Assembly (NCBI GenBank): GCA_965214305.1
Contig: OZ243949.1
Span: 2,232,001 to 2,296,000 of the forward strand
DNA from: Azophilus sp965214305
GTDB taxonomy: Bacteria > Pseudomonadota > Gammaproteobacteria > Pseudomonadales > Azotimanducaceae
Length of the DNA: 64,000 bases
Direction: 5' to 3'
Positions within the stretch are counted from its first letter, which is position 1. Every line of letters begins with the position of its first letter. Below are positions 8,324 through 17,651 of the stretch, piece after piece. The notes under the pieces are model-generated. The model saw only the letters and a program-made list of their open reading frames with translations, searched no databases and had not been told where the DNA came from. The translations under genes and the position numbers were made by a program.

Positions 8324-8941
8324 ATGACCAACAACGGGCTACTCATCGCCATATCCGCGCCCTCCGGTGCCGGCAAAACCAGCCTGGTGCGAGCGCTGGC
8401 GCAACGCGATGCGCGGCTTAGTGTTTCCGTATCGCACACCACCCGTCCACGTCGGGCCACGGAAACAGAAGGGGTCAACTATTACTTCATCGACCCCGAG
8501 CGCTTTCAAAAGATGGCGGGGGAAGGCGGCTTTCTCGAACACGCCAAGGTGTTCGGCCATTACTATGGCAGCGCACGGGAAACGGTGCGGCGTGCTCAGG
8601 CCACAGGCCGCGACGTGATTCTTGAGATTGACTGGCAGGGCGCTGCCCAGGTGCGCCGAGCCGTACCCGACACCATCGGCATCTTTGTGGTGCCACCGTC
8701 CATCGACACGCTTCGGCAACGCCTCATCGCCAGGGGCGAAGACAGCATGGAGACCATTCAACGCCGGCTCAGGGAAGCCCGAGCCGAGCTTGCCCACTAT
8801 CGCGAATACGACTATTTGGTGGTCAATGACGAATTCGACACCACCTTGGGCGATATCGAGGCGATTTTGCACGCCGAGCGCCTGAGATGCGGCGTGCAAG
8901 TCGCTCGCCAACGCGCGCTGATCGATAAGCTGCTCGCCTAG
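8324..8941 (+). CDS. gmk: Guanylate kinase
   Basis: Phosphorylates GMP to GDP. The ATG at 8324 is preferred over the GTG at 8321; the protein is 205 residues, typical for Gmk. The P-loop is APSGAGKTS, followed by the GMP-binding VSVSHTTRPRRATE and FLEHAKVFGHYYGS, with the lid around RLIARGEDS. Downstream is element C, then rpoZ and spoT, the conserved order linking guanine nucleotides with the stringent response. Confidence 0.95.
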   Translation: MTNNGLLIAISAPSGAGKTSLVRALAQRDARLSVSVSHTTRPRRATETEGVNYYFIDPERFQKMAGEGGFLEHAKVFGHYYGSARETVRRAQATGRDVILEIDWQGAAQVRRAVPDTIGIFVVPPSIDTLRQRLIARGEDSMETIQRRLREARAELAHYREYDYLVVNDEFDTTLGDIEAILHAERLRCGVQVARQRALIDKLLA

Positions 8942-8987
8942 TCCGACGTCTATGCCTCCGACTCCATGAGGGGGTGCTAGCCGGTGT

Positions 8988-9097
8988 GAGTTGGCCCGCG
9001 GCGTTTCCCTTGCGGCGCTGGGCACCCTTTTCCTGCTATTTGAGAGGGGGCGGAACGAGCTTAACGGCGCCGCAAGGGAAGCGCCGCGGGCCAACTC
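8988..9097. repeat. Element C copy 1 (110-bp palindromic element)
   Basis: Two 31-bp arms pair with one mismatch: GAGTTGGCCCGCGGCG... at 8988-9018 against ...CGCCGCGGGCCAACTC at 9067-9097. The inner arm TTCCCTTGCGGCGC and the core with the complement of CCGTTAAGCTCG are shared with the copies at 51946-52161. The 315-bp gmk-rpoZ gap otherwise holds only the rpoZ leader. Confidence 0.85.
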
Positions 9098-9256
9098 TTT
9101 CGCGGGTATGTTGATTTGGATTTGGAGGCTGCGCCAACTGCGGCGTCCCGCGGTCGAAAAATTCAAGCTGCGACACTTCCCGATGTGGCTTGCGCTTGTT
9201 ATGGGCGCGGGGCGGCAATAGAATGCGCCGTTCGCTTGGGTCTGAAGAGAGCAGCC

Positions 9257-9535
9257 ATGGCACGGGTCACCGTAGAAGATTGCCTTGAGCACGTCGATAA
9301 CCGTTTTGAGCTGGTGATGCTCGCCACCCGGCGCGCTCGCCAGATGCGCGAGTTTGGGGCGGAGCCCCTGGTGCCGCAAGAGAACGATAAGCCTACCGTC
9401 ATCGCCTTGCGGGAAATTGCCGAGGGGCTCATCAACCACGAGATTCTTGACGAGCAGGAAGCCGCCTCTCAGGATAACGAACTGGAAGTGACATTCGGCG
9501 TTGGAGATGACGACGGCGGAGAAGGCGAACTCTGA
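9257..9535 (+). CDS. rpoZ: DNA-directed RNA polymerase omega subunit
   Basis: The small polymerase subunit that helps assemble the beta-prime subunit and forms part of a ppGpp site. It has 92 residues from the ATG at 9257 (MARVTVEDCLEHVDNRFELV), with the conserved LATRRARQ and KPTVIALREIAEG. The C-terminal tail is acidic. An earlier in-frame start would add about 47 unrelated residues. Its 3' end overlaps the start of spoT by 29 bases. Confidence 0.95.
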   Translation: MARVTVEDCLEHVDNRFELVMLATRRARQMREFGAEPLVPQENDKPTVIALREIAEGLINHEILDEQEAASQDNELEVTFGVGDDDGGEGEL

Positions 9536-11705
9536 ATCCTATTTCGTTTCAAGGCTGGCGGAGGCAGCCCGGCGGGAGGATATTGCCGCCCCCTGCAGCA
9601 TAGACTCCCTAACCGGGAATATTTGCGATTACCTGCCCGAAAAGCAGGTTGCGCAAATCCGCCGTGCCCATGACTATGCGGCCAAAGCCCACGCGGGCCA
9701 ATTCCGGCGCACCGGTCATCCCTATATCTCCCACCCTCTGGCGGTCGCCAAAATCCTTGCCGAAATGCGCATGGATTATCAGACCATCATGGCCGCCTTG
9801 CTACACGATGTAATCGAAGATACGGAAGTCGCCAAATCGACACTCGGCGGCCGTTTCGGCAAACAGGTGGCCGAAATCGTTGATGGCGTCTCCAAGCTGA
9901 CCACGATGTTCGGCAGCCGCACCGAGGCCCAGGCCGAAAATTTTCAGAAGATGGCGTTGGCCATGGCCAAAGACATCCGCGTCGTCATGGTGAAAATTGC
10001 CGACCGCTTGCACAACATGCGCACCATCGGCGTCATGTCCCGCGAACAGCGCCAACGCATCGCCCGCGAAACCCTTGACTACTACGCGCCCATCGCCAAC
10101 CGGCTGGGCATGCACAACATGATGGTGGAGTTTGAAGACCTGGGTTTCGCCGCCCTGCATCCGTTGCGCGCCGAAAGCATCCGGCGGCGGGTCGAGCGCG
10201 CCAGGGGCCATCGCAAAGCCTTGCTGGAAAAGCTCCACCAATCCATCCAGGCGGCGCTTACCGCAGAAGGCATCGCGGCCACCGTGTTAAGCCGTGAAAA
10301 GCACCTCTATTCCATCTACAACAAGATGAAAACCCAGCACAAATCGTTCGAGGACATCATGGATGTGTTTGGGTTTCGTATCGTCGTCGAAGACGAGGAT
10401 GCCTGCTATCGCTCGCTCGGCATCGTACACAACCTCTACAAACCGGTGGCGGGTCGTTTCAAGGACTACATCGCCATCCCCAAAATCAACGGCTACCAAT
10501 CATTGCACACCACCCTGTTCGGGATGCACGGCGTACCCATTGAGGTACAGATTCGCACCACGCATATGGCGGAGGTGGCCGACCACGGTATCGCCGGGCA
10601 CTGGCTCTACAAGGCCCGCGATGAAAAAACCCAAGGCGGCCAGCGCGCCCGGCGCTGGGTGATGGATCTGATGGAATTGCAGCGGCGGGCGGGCAACCCG
10701 CTGGAATTCATCGAAAGCCTGAAGATCGACCTGTTTCCCGACGACGTCTACGTCTTTACGCCGAAGGGCGACATCATGGAGCTGCCGCGCGGTGCCTGCG
10801 CGGTGGATTTCGCCTACGCGGTACATACCGACATCGGCAACCATTGCATTGCCTGCCGCATCGACCGCACCCTCGCGCCCCTGTCGCAACAGCTTGAAAG
10901 TGGGCAGAGCGTTGCAGTCATTACCGATGCGGGCGCGAAGCCGAGCCCGGATTGGTTGAGTTTCGCGGTCTCCGGCAAGGCGCGCTCGGCCATCCGGCAA
11001 TCGCTGAAGAACCAGGAACGCGCCGAGTCGATTCTTTTGGGCCGCCGACTACTGAATCGCTCGCTGACCAACGCCGGCACAAGCATCAACGAATTGGATT
11101 TCCGGCGCTTGCGGCGGGTCTTCCGGCAATTTGGCGTGCGCAAGCTTGACGAGGTGCTGGAGGCCATCGGCCACGGCGAGCTGATGGCCTACGCCGTGGC
11201 GCAACGGTTACTGGCCGCGGACGATTCCCCGTTCGAGGCCGTACCGGTGGAACACGAGGGGCCGATGGAACTGCAGGAGGGCGAGGGTCTTGTGGTCACC
11301 TACGGCCGTTGCTGCGGGCCGGTGCCGGGCGACAACATCGTTGGGCACATGACCCAGGGGCGAGGCTTGGTGGTGCATATGGAAACCTGCAAAAACATGC
11401 GCGAAATCAGCCGCCGCAACCCCGAACAGACCATTCCCGCCCGTTGGGCCGCCCACACGGATCAGGAGTTCACCACGGCGTTGCGCATCGAGGTAAATCG
11501 CAAAAAGGGTGTTATCGCGGAGTTGGCGGCAACCACCGCCGCGGTCAATGCGGGGGTCGAGCGCATCAATGTCGAGGAACGCGATGCCCGGGTGAGTTCG
11601 GTGGTGGTGGTGGTCAGCGTTTCCGACCGCGTCCACCTGGCACGGGTCATGCGGCGCCTGCGCGCCATTCCCAACGTCATTACCATGCGGCGCACGCATC
11701 AATGA
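9507..11705 (+). CDS. spoT: Bifunctional (p)ppGpp synthetase/hydrolase
   Basis: A 732-residue RelA/SpoT homologue that makes and degrades (p)ppGpp. The HD hydrolase domain has GHPYISHPLAVA and ALLHDVIEDT (about residues 70-105). The synthetase domain has DVFGFRIVVEDEDACY and GRFKDYIAIPKINGYQSLHT (about 285-335). A TGS domain starts near DVYVFTPKGDI, and an ACT domain ends the protein (IEVNRKKGVIAELAA). The hydrolase motif is intact, so it is SpoT-like rather than RelA-like. The ATG at 9507 is chosen over the TTG at 9501; it lies inside rpoZ, suggesting coupling. Confidence 0.93.
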   Translation: MTTAEKANSESYFVSRLAEAARREDIAAPCSIDSLTGNICDYLPEKQVAQIRRAHDYAAKAHAGQFRRTGHPYISHPLAVAKILAEMRMDYQTIMAALLHDVIEDTEVAKSTLGGRFGKQVAEIVDGVSKLTTMFGSRTEAQAENFQKMALAMAKDIRVVMVKIADRLHNMRTIGVMSREQRQRIARETLDYYAPIANRLGMHNMMVEFEDLGFAALHPLRAESIRRRVERARGHRKALLEKLHQSIQAALTAEGIAATVLSREKHLYSIYNKMKTQHKSFEDIMDVFGFRIVVEDEDACYRSLGIVHNLYKPVAGRFKDYIAIPKINGYQSLHTTLFGMHGVPIEVQIRTTHMAEVADHGIAGHWLYKARDEKTQGGQRARRWVMDLMELQRRAGNPLEFIESLKIDLFPDDVYVFTPKGDIMELPRGACAVDFAYAVHTDIGNHCIACRIDRTLAPLSQQLESGQSVAVITDAGAKPSPDWLSFAVSGKARSAIRQSLKNQERAESILLGRRLLNRSLTNAGTSINELDFRRLRRVFRQFGVRKLDEVLEAIGHGELMAYAVAQRLLAADDSPFEAVPVEHEGPMELQEGEGLVVTYGRCCGPVPGDNIVGHMTQGRGLVVHMETCKNMREISRRNPEQTIPARWAAHTDQEFTTALRIEVNRKKGVIAELAATTAAVNAGVERINVEERDARVSSVVVVVSVSDRVHLARVMRRLRAIPNVITMRRTHQ

Positions 11706-11736
11706 AAGCAATCAAGGCCCCATTCGCCGCCGACGC

Positions 11737-11759
11737 AAGTTAGTGAGATATAGGGGTAG
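11737..11759 (+). repeat. Element A end upstream of ridA
   Basis: AAGTTAGTGAGATATAGGGG is a diverged single end of element A, 22 bases before the ridA ATG. An element-B-like GAGGCTCCCAGGA follows at about 11759. No second end is visible. Confidence 0.5.
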
Positions 11760-11780
11760 AGGCTCCCAGGAACCGTCCTG

Positions 11781-12158
11781 ATGAAAAAACCCATTACGAC
11801 ATCCAATGCGCCAGCGGCCATCGGGGCTTATACCCAGGCCGTGCGCTCCGGCAACACCGTTTATCTGTCCGGTCAAATACCGCTGGACCCAATCACGATG
11901 GAGCTGGTCGGTGCCGGATTCGAAGAACAAGCAAGGCAAGCATTCCGTAACCTCTGCGCGGTGATCGCCGCCGCTGGCGGCACAACGGCGGAGCTGGTGA
12001 AGCTGACCATCTATCTCACCAACATGGACGATTTTCCAACGGTGAACCGGGTGATGATGGAATTCTTCGACGAACCCTTCCCCGCCCGCGCCGCGGTGGG
12101 TGTGGCCGCTTTGCCGCGGGACGCATTGGTCGAGGTTGAGGGTATCCTGGCGCTTTAG
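11781..12158 (+). CDS. ridA: RidA/YjgF family enamine/imine deaminase
   Basis: Hydrolyses reactive 2-aminoacrylate-type enamines to keto acids and ammonia. It has 125 residues, the usual length. The signature region includes YTQAVRSGNTVYLSGQIPLD, the anion-binding arginine lies in AFRNLCAVI, and the C-terminal block RAAVGVAALPRDALVEVE is standard. It sits between spoT and recG as in other gammaproteobacteria. Confidence 0.93.
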   Translation: MKKPITTSNAPAAIGAYTQAVRSGNTVYLSGQIPLDPITMELVGAGFEEQARQAFRNLCAVIAAAGGTTAELVKLTIYLTNMDDFPTVNRVMMEFFDEPFPARAAVGVAALPRDALVEVEGILAL

Positions 12159-12192
12159 AGCGCGCAGCCATCACCATCCCATTGACTGGCTT

Positions 12193-14214
12193 GTGGGCGA
12201 GGAAAGAAAAACGACTGGCGACGACCCCATCACCGTGCTGAAAGGTGTCGGCCCCGCCCTTGCGGAGACGCTCGGTCGCCTCGGCATACACCGGTTGATC
12301 GACCTGTTGTTGCATTTGCCCTATCGCTACCAGGATCGCACGCGCACCGTGCCGTTGCGGCAGCTCGAAGCGGGTAAGCAATGCCTTGTTGAAGGCCGGG
12401 TGGTTGAAAGCCGCATCGTCCAGGGGCGTCGGCGCAGTTGGTTGGTGACGATGGAAGACGGCACCGGCTATCTGAGCCTGCGGTTTTTCCACTTCGCCAA
12501 GCGTCAGTTCGACAGCCTGAAAACCGGCCAGCGCTTGCGCTGTTTTGGTGATGTGCGTTTCGGGCCCGCGTCTTTGGAGATGACGCACCCCGAATATCAG
12601 GCTTTCGTAGCCGAACCTCCGCCATTGGAGGGCGGGCTGACCCCCTTGTACCCCATCACCAAGGGGCTCACCCAGGGCCGACTGCGTGGGCTGGTGAAAC
12701 AGTTGCGCGCTATCGACTGGCCCGGGGATGAGCGTGCTCCCTATCAAATGCTGCTCTATCTGCATCAGCCACCGGCCCAGGCCGGCCAAGCCGAAATTGC
12801 CGCCGCCCAAGAGCGCATCGCCCGCGATGAATTAACCGCCTACTACCTCATCATGCGCCACCGGCAAAGCCAGCGGCGGCATCAGTCCGCACGGCCGCTG
12901 CCGCGTGCCCAACAACTGGGCCGAATGTTGCTGAAGAATCTGGGTTTCGAGCTAACCGGGGCGCAACGCCGGGTGGTTAAGGAAGTGCTGAACAACCTGA
13001 CGCTCACCACACCCATGCTGCGTCTCGTGCAGGGCGATGTGGGCAGCGGCAAGACGGTGGTTGCCGCCTTTGCCGCCGTGCGCGCCGCCGAACACCGTGG
13101 ACAGACGGCGCTGATGGCACCCACGGAAATTCTGGCCGAGCAACATTATTTGAATTTCTCCCGCTGGCTTGCGCCGCTCGGCATCGACGTGGTGCTGCTG
13201 ACCAGCGGCTTGAAACGTAAAGAACGGCGGGCTCGGCTGCAGTTGCTGGCGGACGGGGAAGCGCTGGTCTCCGTTGGCACCCACGCGCTCTTTCAGCACG
13301 ATGTTACTTTCAAGAATCTGGCGCTGACCATCGTTGATGAACAACACCGTTTCGGGGTACACCAGCGCATGGCGTTGCGCGCCAAGGGGACGACGCCGCA
13401 CCAGTTGGTGATGACGGCAACGCCGATCCCCCGCACCCTGACGATGGCTCTGTACGCCGATATGGACGTGTCCACCATTGATGAACTGCCGGCGGGCCGC
13501 CAGCCCATCGAAACCCGGCTCATCAGCGCCGCCCGCCGCGACGAGGTGCTCAAACGCATCAGCGGCGTGCTCGCCAAGGGCCGTCAGGCGTATTGGGTTT
13601 GCACCCTGATCGAGGATTCCGATCAACTTGAAGCCCAATCGGCCGAGGCGACTTGGCAGGCTCTCAAAGCCGCATTGCCGGGCATCGGTGTCGGGTTAAT
13701 CCACGGGCGCATGACCAGCGGGGAGAAGGCGGCGATCATGGAGCGTTTCCACGCCAACGACTATCAGCTATTGGTCGCCACCACCGTTATCGAGGTGGGT
13801 CTTGATGTGCCGAACGCGACCCTTATGGTGATTGAAAACCCGGAACGATTGGGTCTGGCGCAACTGCATCAACTGCGCGGCAGAATCGGGCGGGGCGGTG
13901 CAAAGAGTCACTGCCTGCTGCTGTGCCCCGATGCATTGAGCGAAACCGGCCGGCGGCGGCTGCGTGTCATCCGGCAAAGCCAAGACGGCTTTTTCATTGC
14001 CGAGCAGGATTTGCAGTTACGCGGCCCCGGAGAAATTCTAGGTACCCGGCAAACCGGCGATACCCAGTTCCGCATCGCGGACCTGAGCCGCCACGCGCAC
14101 TTGATCGAAGCGGTCGTTGAGGAGGGCAAGCGGTTGCTGCGGGAGGCGCCGGAGGACGCGGAGGCGTTGCTACGCGCTTGGGCACCGGCGGATAGGGGGC
14201 ATGTTGCCGTCTAG
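12193..14214 (+). CDS. recG: ATP-dependent DNA helicase RecG
   Basis: Remodels stalled forks and Holliday junctions. A GTG start at 12193 gives 673 residues (E. coli RecG has 693). The frame stays open to 12100, but that part overlaps ridA. The wedge (OB) domain begins around GVGPALAETLGRLGI and LPYRYQDRT. Helicase motifs are the P-loop GDVGSGKTVV, DEQH in VDEQHRFG, TATPIPRT, and the C-terminal QLHQLRGRIGRGG. The TAG stop touches the left end of the palindrome at 14214. Confidence 0.93.
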   Translation: MGEERKTTGDDPITVLKGVGPALAETLGRLGIHRLIDLLLHLPYRYQDRTRTVPLRQLEAGKQCLVEGRVVESRIVQGRRRSWLVTMEDGTGYLSLRFFHFAKRQFDSLKTGQRLRCFGDVRFGPASLEMTHPEYQAFVAEPPPLEGGLTPLYPITKGLTQGRLRGLVKQLRAIDWPGDERAPYQMLLYLHQPPAQAGQAEIAAAQERIARDELTAYYLIMRHRQSQRRHQSARPLPRAQQLGRMLLKNLGFELTGAQRRVVKEVLNNLTLTTPMLRLVQGDVGSGKTVVAAFAAVRAAEHRGQTALMAPTEILAEQHYLNFSRWLAPLGIDVVLLTSGLKRKERRARLQLLADGEALVSVGTHALFQHDVTFKNLALTIVDEQHRFGVHQRMALRAKGTTPHQLVMTATPIPRTLTMALYADMDVSTIDELPAGRQPIETRLISAARRDEVLKRISGVLAKGRQAYWVCTLIEDSDQLEAQSAEATWQALKAALPGIGVGLIHGRMTSGEKAAIMERFHANDYQLLVATTVIEVGLDVPNATLMVIENPERLGLAQLHQLRGRIGRGGAKSHCLLLCPDALSETGRRRLRVIRQSQDGFFIAEQDLQLRGPGEILGTRQTGDTQFRIADLSRHAHLIEAVVEEGKRLLREAPEDAEALLRAWAPADRGHVAV

Positions 14215-14336
14215 TGTCCTGTCCCGCAAATAAGTGTGATTATTCGCAGCCGTTTCGGCCCCCGGCTGCGTTGCTCCTTGCCGGGAACCGAAACGGCCTA
14301 GCGCCTAAAATTCGCTTATTTACGCGACAGAACACC
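14214..14336. mobile_element. MITE-like near-palindrome (element D)
   Basis: Ends GTGTCCTGTCCCGCAAATAA (14214-14233) and, on the other strand, GTGTTCTGTCGCGTAAATAA (from 14335) are imperfect inverted repeats. Inside, GCCGTTTCGGCCCCCGG and CCGGGAACCGAAACGGC form a second inverted pair, so nearly the whole 122 bp folds on itself. It has no coding capacity and abuts the recG stop, between the convergent recG and rubredoxin genes. The parent transposon is unknown. Confidence 0.7.
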
Positions 14337-14350
14337 AAGCGCCCGGGCAA

Positions 14351-14518
14351 TCAAGCGATTTCAATCATCTCGAAATCTTCCTTGCTGACGCCGCACTCGG
14401 GGCACACGAAGTCTTCGGAGATATCTTCCCAGCGCGTACCGGGCGCAATGTCCTCTTCCTCAAACCCCTCGGCCTCGTCGTAAATCCATCCACATACAAT
14501 GCATTGCCACTTTTTCAT
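14351..14518 (-). CDS. rubA: Rubredoxin
   Basis: A 55-residue small iron protein that carries single electrons on one Fe(Cys)4 centre. The two knuckles are CIVCGWIYDEAEG and CPECGVSKEDF. The conserved aromatic and acidic core (IAPGTRWEDISEDF) is normal. The start at 14518 (MKKWQCIVCG) is fixed by family length; the longer frame upstream is unrelated. In several gammaproteobacteria rubredoxin lies beside ubiC-ubiA; here ubiA is close but ubiC is not seen. Confidence 0.93.
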   Translation of the reverse strand: MKKWQCIVCGWIYDEAEGFEEEDIAPGTRWEDISEDFVCPECGVSKEDFEMIEIA

Positions 14519-15003
14519 TTGGGAGACCGGAGGTTCCTGTTTGCGAGGGGGCGCTAACCTACTTCGGCGGCTCTGAAAAATCAACGCGGTGCCTTGTTTA
14601 AACCAGAAATGAGCTTGAACGGGGGCGCGCTTTCCAGCGAGAAATGAGCCTGAAGCGTCGGATTTTTGAGATCATCGGGGGGATGATCGTGACGTTGCAG
14701 AGCGGGCGGATAGGGACGCTGGACGAGGTTCGGGCATTGCCGATAGCGACGCCTGCGGGTCGTCGCACACGGAAGGGCAGTCAACCAGGCATGGTGTCAA
14801 AAAATGAGTCATAGAAAATGGCTTTTTTACTAAAAGCATTAAAATTCAACTAACTAAATGGACAAATATTGTGCCAAATTAGATGTCAAGTTGGGGTGTA
14901 TAGATGGATTGGAAGGAACAGCTTGATCGCTTGAATCCTGTATCGAGCCATGCTGGTGCGGGCGTTCAATAGTCGGGAAGGCAAACGGCGACGGATCATC
15001 AAA
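14519..15003. other. Gene-poor interval before ubiA
   Basis: No confident gene. A 56-codon plus-strand frame at 14644-14814 (MSLKRRIFEIIGGMIVTLQS...) matches nothing I recognise. Bases 14810-14925 are clearly AT-rich compared with their surroundings. The 22-codon frame at 14904 (MDWKEQLDRLNPVSSH) may be a gene scrap. Confidence 0.4.
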
Positions 15004-15900
15004 ATGCAACCCGGATTTAAACGCCCGCGCCGCGCGGGGCGCGTGTTAGCCGCGCGCGTCTCGCCCTACCTGCGCTTGATGCGCCTCGACCGTCCGGTAG
15101 GCACGTTGTTGTTGCTTTGGCCGACGCTGGCGGCGCTTTGGCTGGCCGCCGAAGGATTGCCGCCGTTGCCGCTGATCGCGGTTTTTGTCATCGGTACCTT
15201 CCTTATGCGCTCGGCGGGATGCGTCATTAACGACATTGCCGACCGTCACTTCGATGCCCATGTGCGGCGTACCCGCGAGCGGCCGCTCGCGACCGGAGAG
15301 ATCGGTCTTGGGTCGGCGGTTGTCCTATTCGCCCTGCTCTGTTTGGCTGCCGCATCGTTGTTGATCTTCCTAAACAACGCCGCCCGGCTGCTGGCCGTCG
15401 CCGGCCTGGGTATTGCCGTGCTGTACCCGTTCCTGAAACGCTGGACAAACTTGCCGCAACTGGGTTTGAGCGTCGCCTTTAGTTGGGGGGTGCTCATGGC
15501 GTTCGTGGCGGTTCGCCAACAGATGCCACTTGCCGGTTGGGTATTGTTCGCCGCAAGCGTCGCCTGGATTGTCGCCTACGACACCCTGTACGCCATGACA
15601 GATCGGCAGGACGACCTAATGATCGGCGTGAAGAGCACGGCGGTTTTGTTGGGGCGCCATGACCGCTTGGCGGTGGGAATGCTGCAAGCCGGGGCCTGGG
15701 CGGGCTTTGCCGCTGTCGGCTATCTCTGCGGTTTCGGATGGTTATACAGCGCTGGCTTGGTCGCCGTACTCGGCTTATTCGCCCATCAACAGAGCATCAT
15801 CCGCAAACGCGAGCCGACAGCCTGCTTCAAGGCGTTTCTAAACAACGCTTGGGTGGGATTTAGCCTGTTTGCGGCAACGGCCCTGGAATTCATGGCCTAA
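15004..15900 (+). CDS. ubiA: 4-hydroxybenzoate polyprenyltransferase
   Basis: Integral membrane enzyme that attaches the polyprenyl chain to 4-hydroxybenzoate in ubiquinone synthesis. From ATG 15004 it has 298 residues; an upstream ATG at 14950 adds 18 basic residues and is less likely. The first aspartate-rich motif is NDIADRHFDAH and the second is YDTLYAMTDRQDD. Hydrophobic segments such as TLLLLWPTLAALWLA and WVLFAASVAWIVAY indicate several membrane helices. No chorismate lyase gene (ubiC) accompanies it here. Confidence 0.92.
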   Translation: MQPGFKRPRRAGRVLAARVSPYLRLMRLDRPVGTLLLLWPTLAALWLAAEGLPPLPLIAVFVIGTFLMRSAGCVINDIADRHFDAHVRRTRERPLATGEIGLGSAVVLFALLCLAAASLLIFLNNAARLLAVAGLGIAVLYPFLKRWTNLPQLGLSVAFSWGVLMAFVAVRQQMPLAGWVLFAASVAWIVAYDTLYAMTDRQDDLMIGVKSTAVLLGRHDRLAVGMLQAGAWAGFAAVGYLCGFGWLYSAGLVAVLGLFAHQQSIIRKREPTACFKAFLNNAWVGFSLFAATALEFMA

Positions 15901-16005
15901 CCGGGGTATCTCGCCGATTCTCTGAGCAGCAATCTTCCTGCCCGCGTTGCCGGTGTAGCCGGCGGGCACCCGTTTCGCGTTGGCCTTTTGCTCTCAGGCG
16001 GCCAT

Positions 16006-16500
16006 TCACGCTGCGTTACCCAAGACAAAACGCGCCCGCTCATGGCGCAGCATTTCGAACGGCGTCATCACCTTTACACCCAGCCCGACACAAACATTGG
16101 GGATTTTCACCTTGTTGGGCGTATCCGCGGGTTTCTCGTGGGTGACCACCACCAAACCGTGCGCCAGCGCGTGGGATACCAGCCAGTAGTCCGCCACCTG
16201 CAAGAAGTTGTTCACGGCCGCGGGGGTGTAGCCGTTTTCCGTGACCCACTGGCTGACTTGAGTCATCCCTTTCAGGGCTTCCGGATCCGGTTTGAGAAAC
16301 AGATGTTTGCCGGATCCTGCAGCCCACCCGGTCAAGGCATCGTCACCAGCCGAGATTTCATCTCCCACTTTCTCGATACTGAACACCTTCCGTTGCGCAT
16401 TGCCCGCGATCAGCCAGTCCCAGAACGCGGGACAGAAATCCAAGCCGTAGTGGAGATTGTTCGCCGCCATAAAGACGTTGGCATCGAGCAAGTAATTCAT
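16006..16500 (-). CDS. DUF4411-type PIN-like protein
   Basis: A 164-residue protein beginning MNYLLDANVFMAANNLHYGL, with the PIN-like first acidic position in LLDANVF and further acidic residues in QVADYWLVSHAL and VVVTHE. PIN-fold proteins are often Mg-dependent RNases acting as toxins. Its start overlaps the stop of the HTH/ImmA-IrrE gene by 4 bases, indicating translational coupling. Such pairs are often found beside type I restriction loci, as here. Activity and target are inferred. Confidence 0.75.
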   Translation of the reverse strand: MNYLLDANVFMAANNLHYGLDFCPAFWDWLIAGNAQRKVFSIEKVGDEISAGDDALTGWAAGSGKHLFLKPDPEALKGMTQVSQWVTENGYTPAAVNNFLQVADYWLVSHALAHGLVVVTHEKPADTPNKVKIPNVCVGLGVKVMTPFEMLRHERARFVLGNAA

Positions 16501-17651
16501 CCGTGCAATCCCAAACGCCGGGCCTCCTCGTAGAAAGTGGCGGTTTTCTTGATGCCCAGCATCCTGAACGCATCGGTAAACTGGGTTTGCCCCTCCAGCG
16601 TGCTGGCCACAAGCGCTTTCACAAACCGCTTTCCGGTTCTGGCGGACAGCGTGTTGTAGAAATCACCGCCACCGTCCTCCCTGGCGGACAGCGCCTTCAC
16701 GCGCTCAAGCTCCGCGCGATAGGTCTTCATTAGCGTCTCCTGGTCGAACACCCCCAGATCGAACAAGCGGCGGACGATAACCAGCGTGCTGACCTTGAAT
16801 CGGCGGGCGAGGCGCTGCATTTCTTCATGCAGCTCATTTTCCGGATCGTAATTCGGGCGAAGCTGTTCAAGCGGAACCAGCAATTCCGCCGCCACGGCGT
16901 TGCACCAGCGCTCGACTTGCTGATCCGGCTGGGTCGCGGCCTGGACATCGGAGACGCCGCTCTCTCCCAGCCACAGATGGGCCAGTTCATGGGCCAGGGT
17001 GAACATCTGCGCCGCCTTGGAATCCCTGCCGTTGATGAAGATCAGCGGCGCGAGGGGATCAGCCAGAGCAAAACCGCGAAACTCCTCCACATTCAAGGGG
17101 CGACGGGTATTGCTGCCCACCACGCCGCTGACCATGACCAATATCCCGGCCTGTTCGACGCGGGAGATGAAGCGACGCAGCGCTTCGGACCAGCTCGGCG
17201 ACTGTTGTCGCTCGGCAAGATCGAAACCAATGGCCTGAGCGATTCCGGCCGCCGCCCCAGGCACCTCGTCCGCCGCCGAGGCGGAGCGAACAAAAGCAAC
17301 CGCCGCCTCGCCTTGCAAGCGTTGATAGTCCCGATACCAGGCCTGGCGCTGCTGGCAGAGGTAGATGGTATCCAGAAGATCGACGCTCGGGCGGGACAAT
17401 CGCGCCTCGGGCAGCGTGCGAAAGTCCGGTATCGGCAATGGCTCTTCGGGTGGTTGCGGCAGAAACAGCAGACCGATGGCGGTATGGGTCGCCCTGGCAA
17501 AGGCTTCCAGTTGCTTGCAAGTGGGCGCAAGCTCGCCCCCCAGCCAGTCGTTCAGTTTCGGGAACTTTTCCGCAAGCGCATCGGCGCTTACACCGGCGCG
17601 TTCCAGTGCCCAGTGGAGCAGATCGGGATTGACCGGAACCCGGGTGCTCAT
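16497..17651 (-). CDS. HTH domain / ImmA-IrrE family metallopeptidase
   Basis: 384 residues. The N-terminal part (VPVNPDLLHWALERAGVSAD...LEAFARATHTAIGLLF) looks like a degenerate Xre helix-turn-helix. The C-terminal domain carries the zinc-protease motif MFTLAHELAHLWLGESG at about residues 215-230, typical of ImmA/IrrE (COG2856). Such proteins cleave or bind regulators, or act as antitoxins. It overlaps its upstream neighbour (the hsd chimera) and downstream neighbour (PIN-like) by 4 bases each, so the three form one operon. Its role as the antitoxin or regulator of the PIN gene is inferred. Confidence 0.8.
   Translation of the reverse strand: MSTRVPVNPDLLHWALERAGVSADALAEKFPKLNDWLGGELAPTCKQLEAFARATHTAIGLLFLPQPPEEPLPIPDFRTLPEARLSRPSVDLLDTIYLCQQRQAWYRDYQRLQGEAAVAFVRSASAADEVPGAAAGIAQAIGFDLAERQQSPSWSEALRRFISRVEQAGILVMVSGVVGSNTRRPLNVEEFRGFALADPLAPLIFINGRDSKAAQMFTLAHELAHLWLGESGVSDVQAATQPDQQVERWCNAVAAELLVPLEQLRPNYDPENELHEEMQRLARRFKVSTLVIVRRLFDLGVFDQETLMKTYRAELERVKALSAREDGGGDFYNTLSARTGKRFVKALVASTLEGQTQFTDAFRMLGIKKTATFYEEARRLGLHG

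Noticed and set aside
14644..14814. 56-codon frame (MSLKRRIFEIIGG...) between rubredoxin and ubiA
   Set aside because: No recognisable family, no clear ribosome site, in a region of mixed composition; kept only as part of an interval note.
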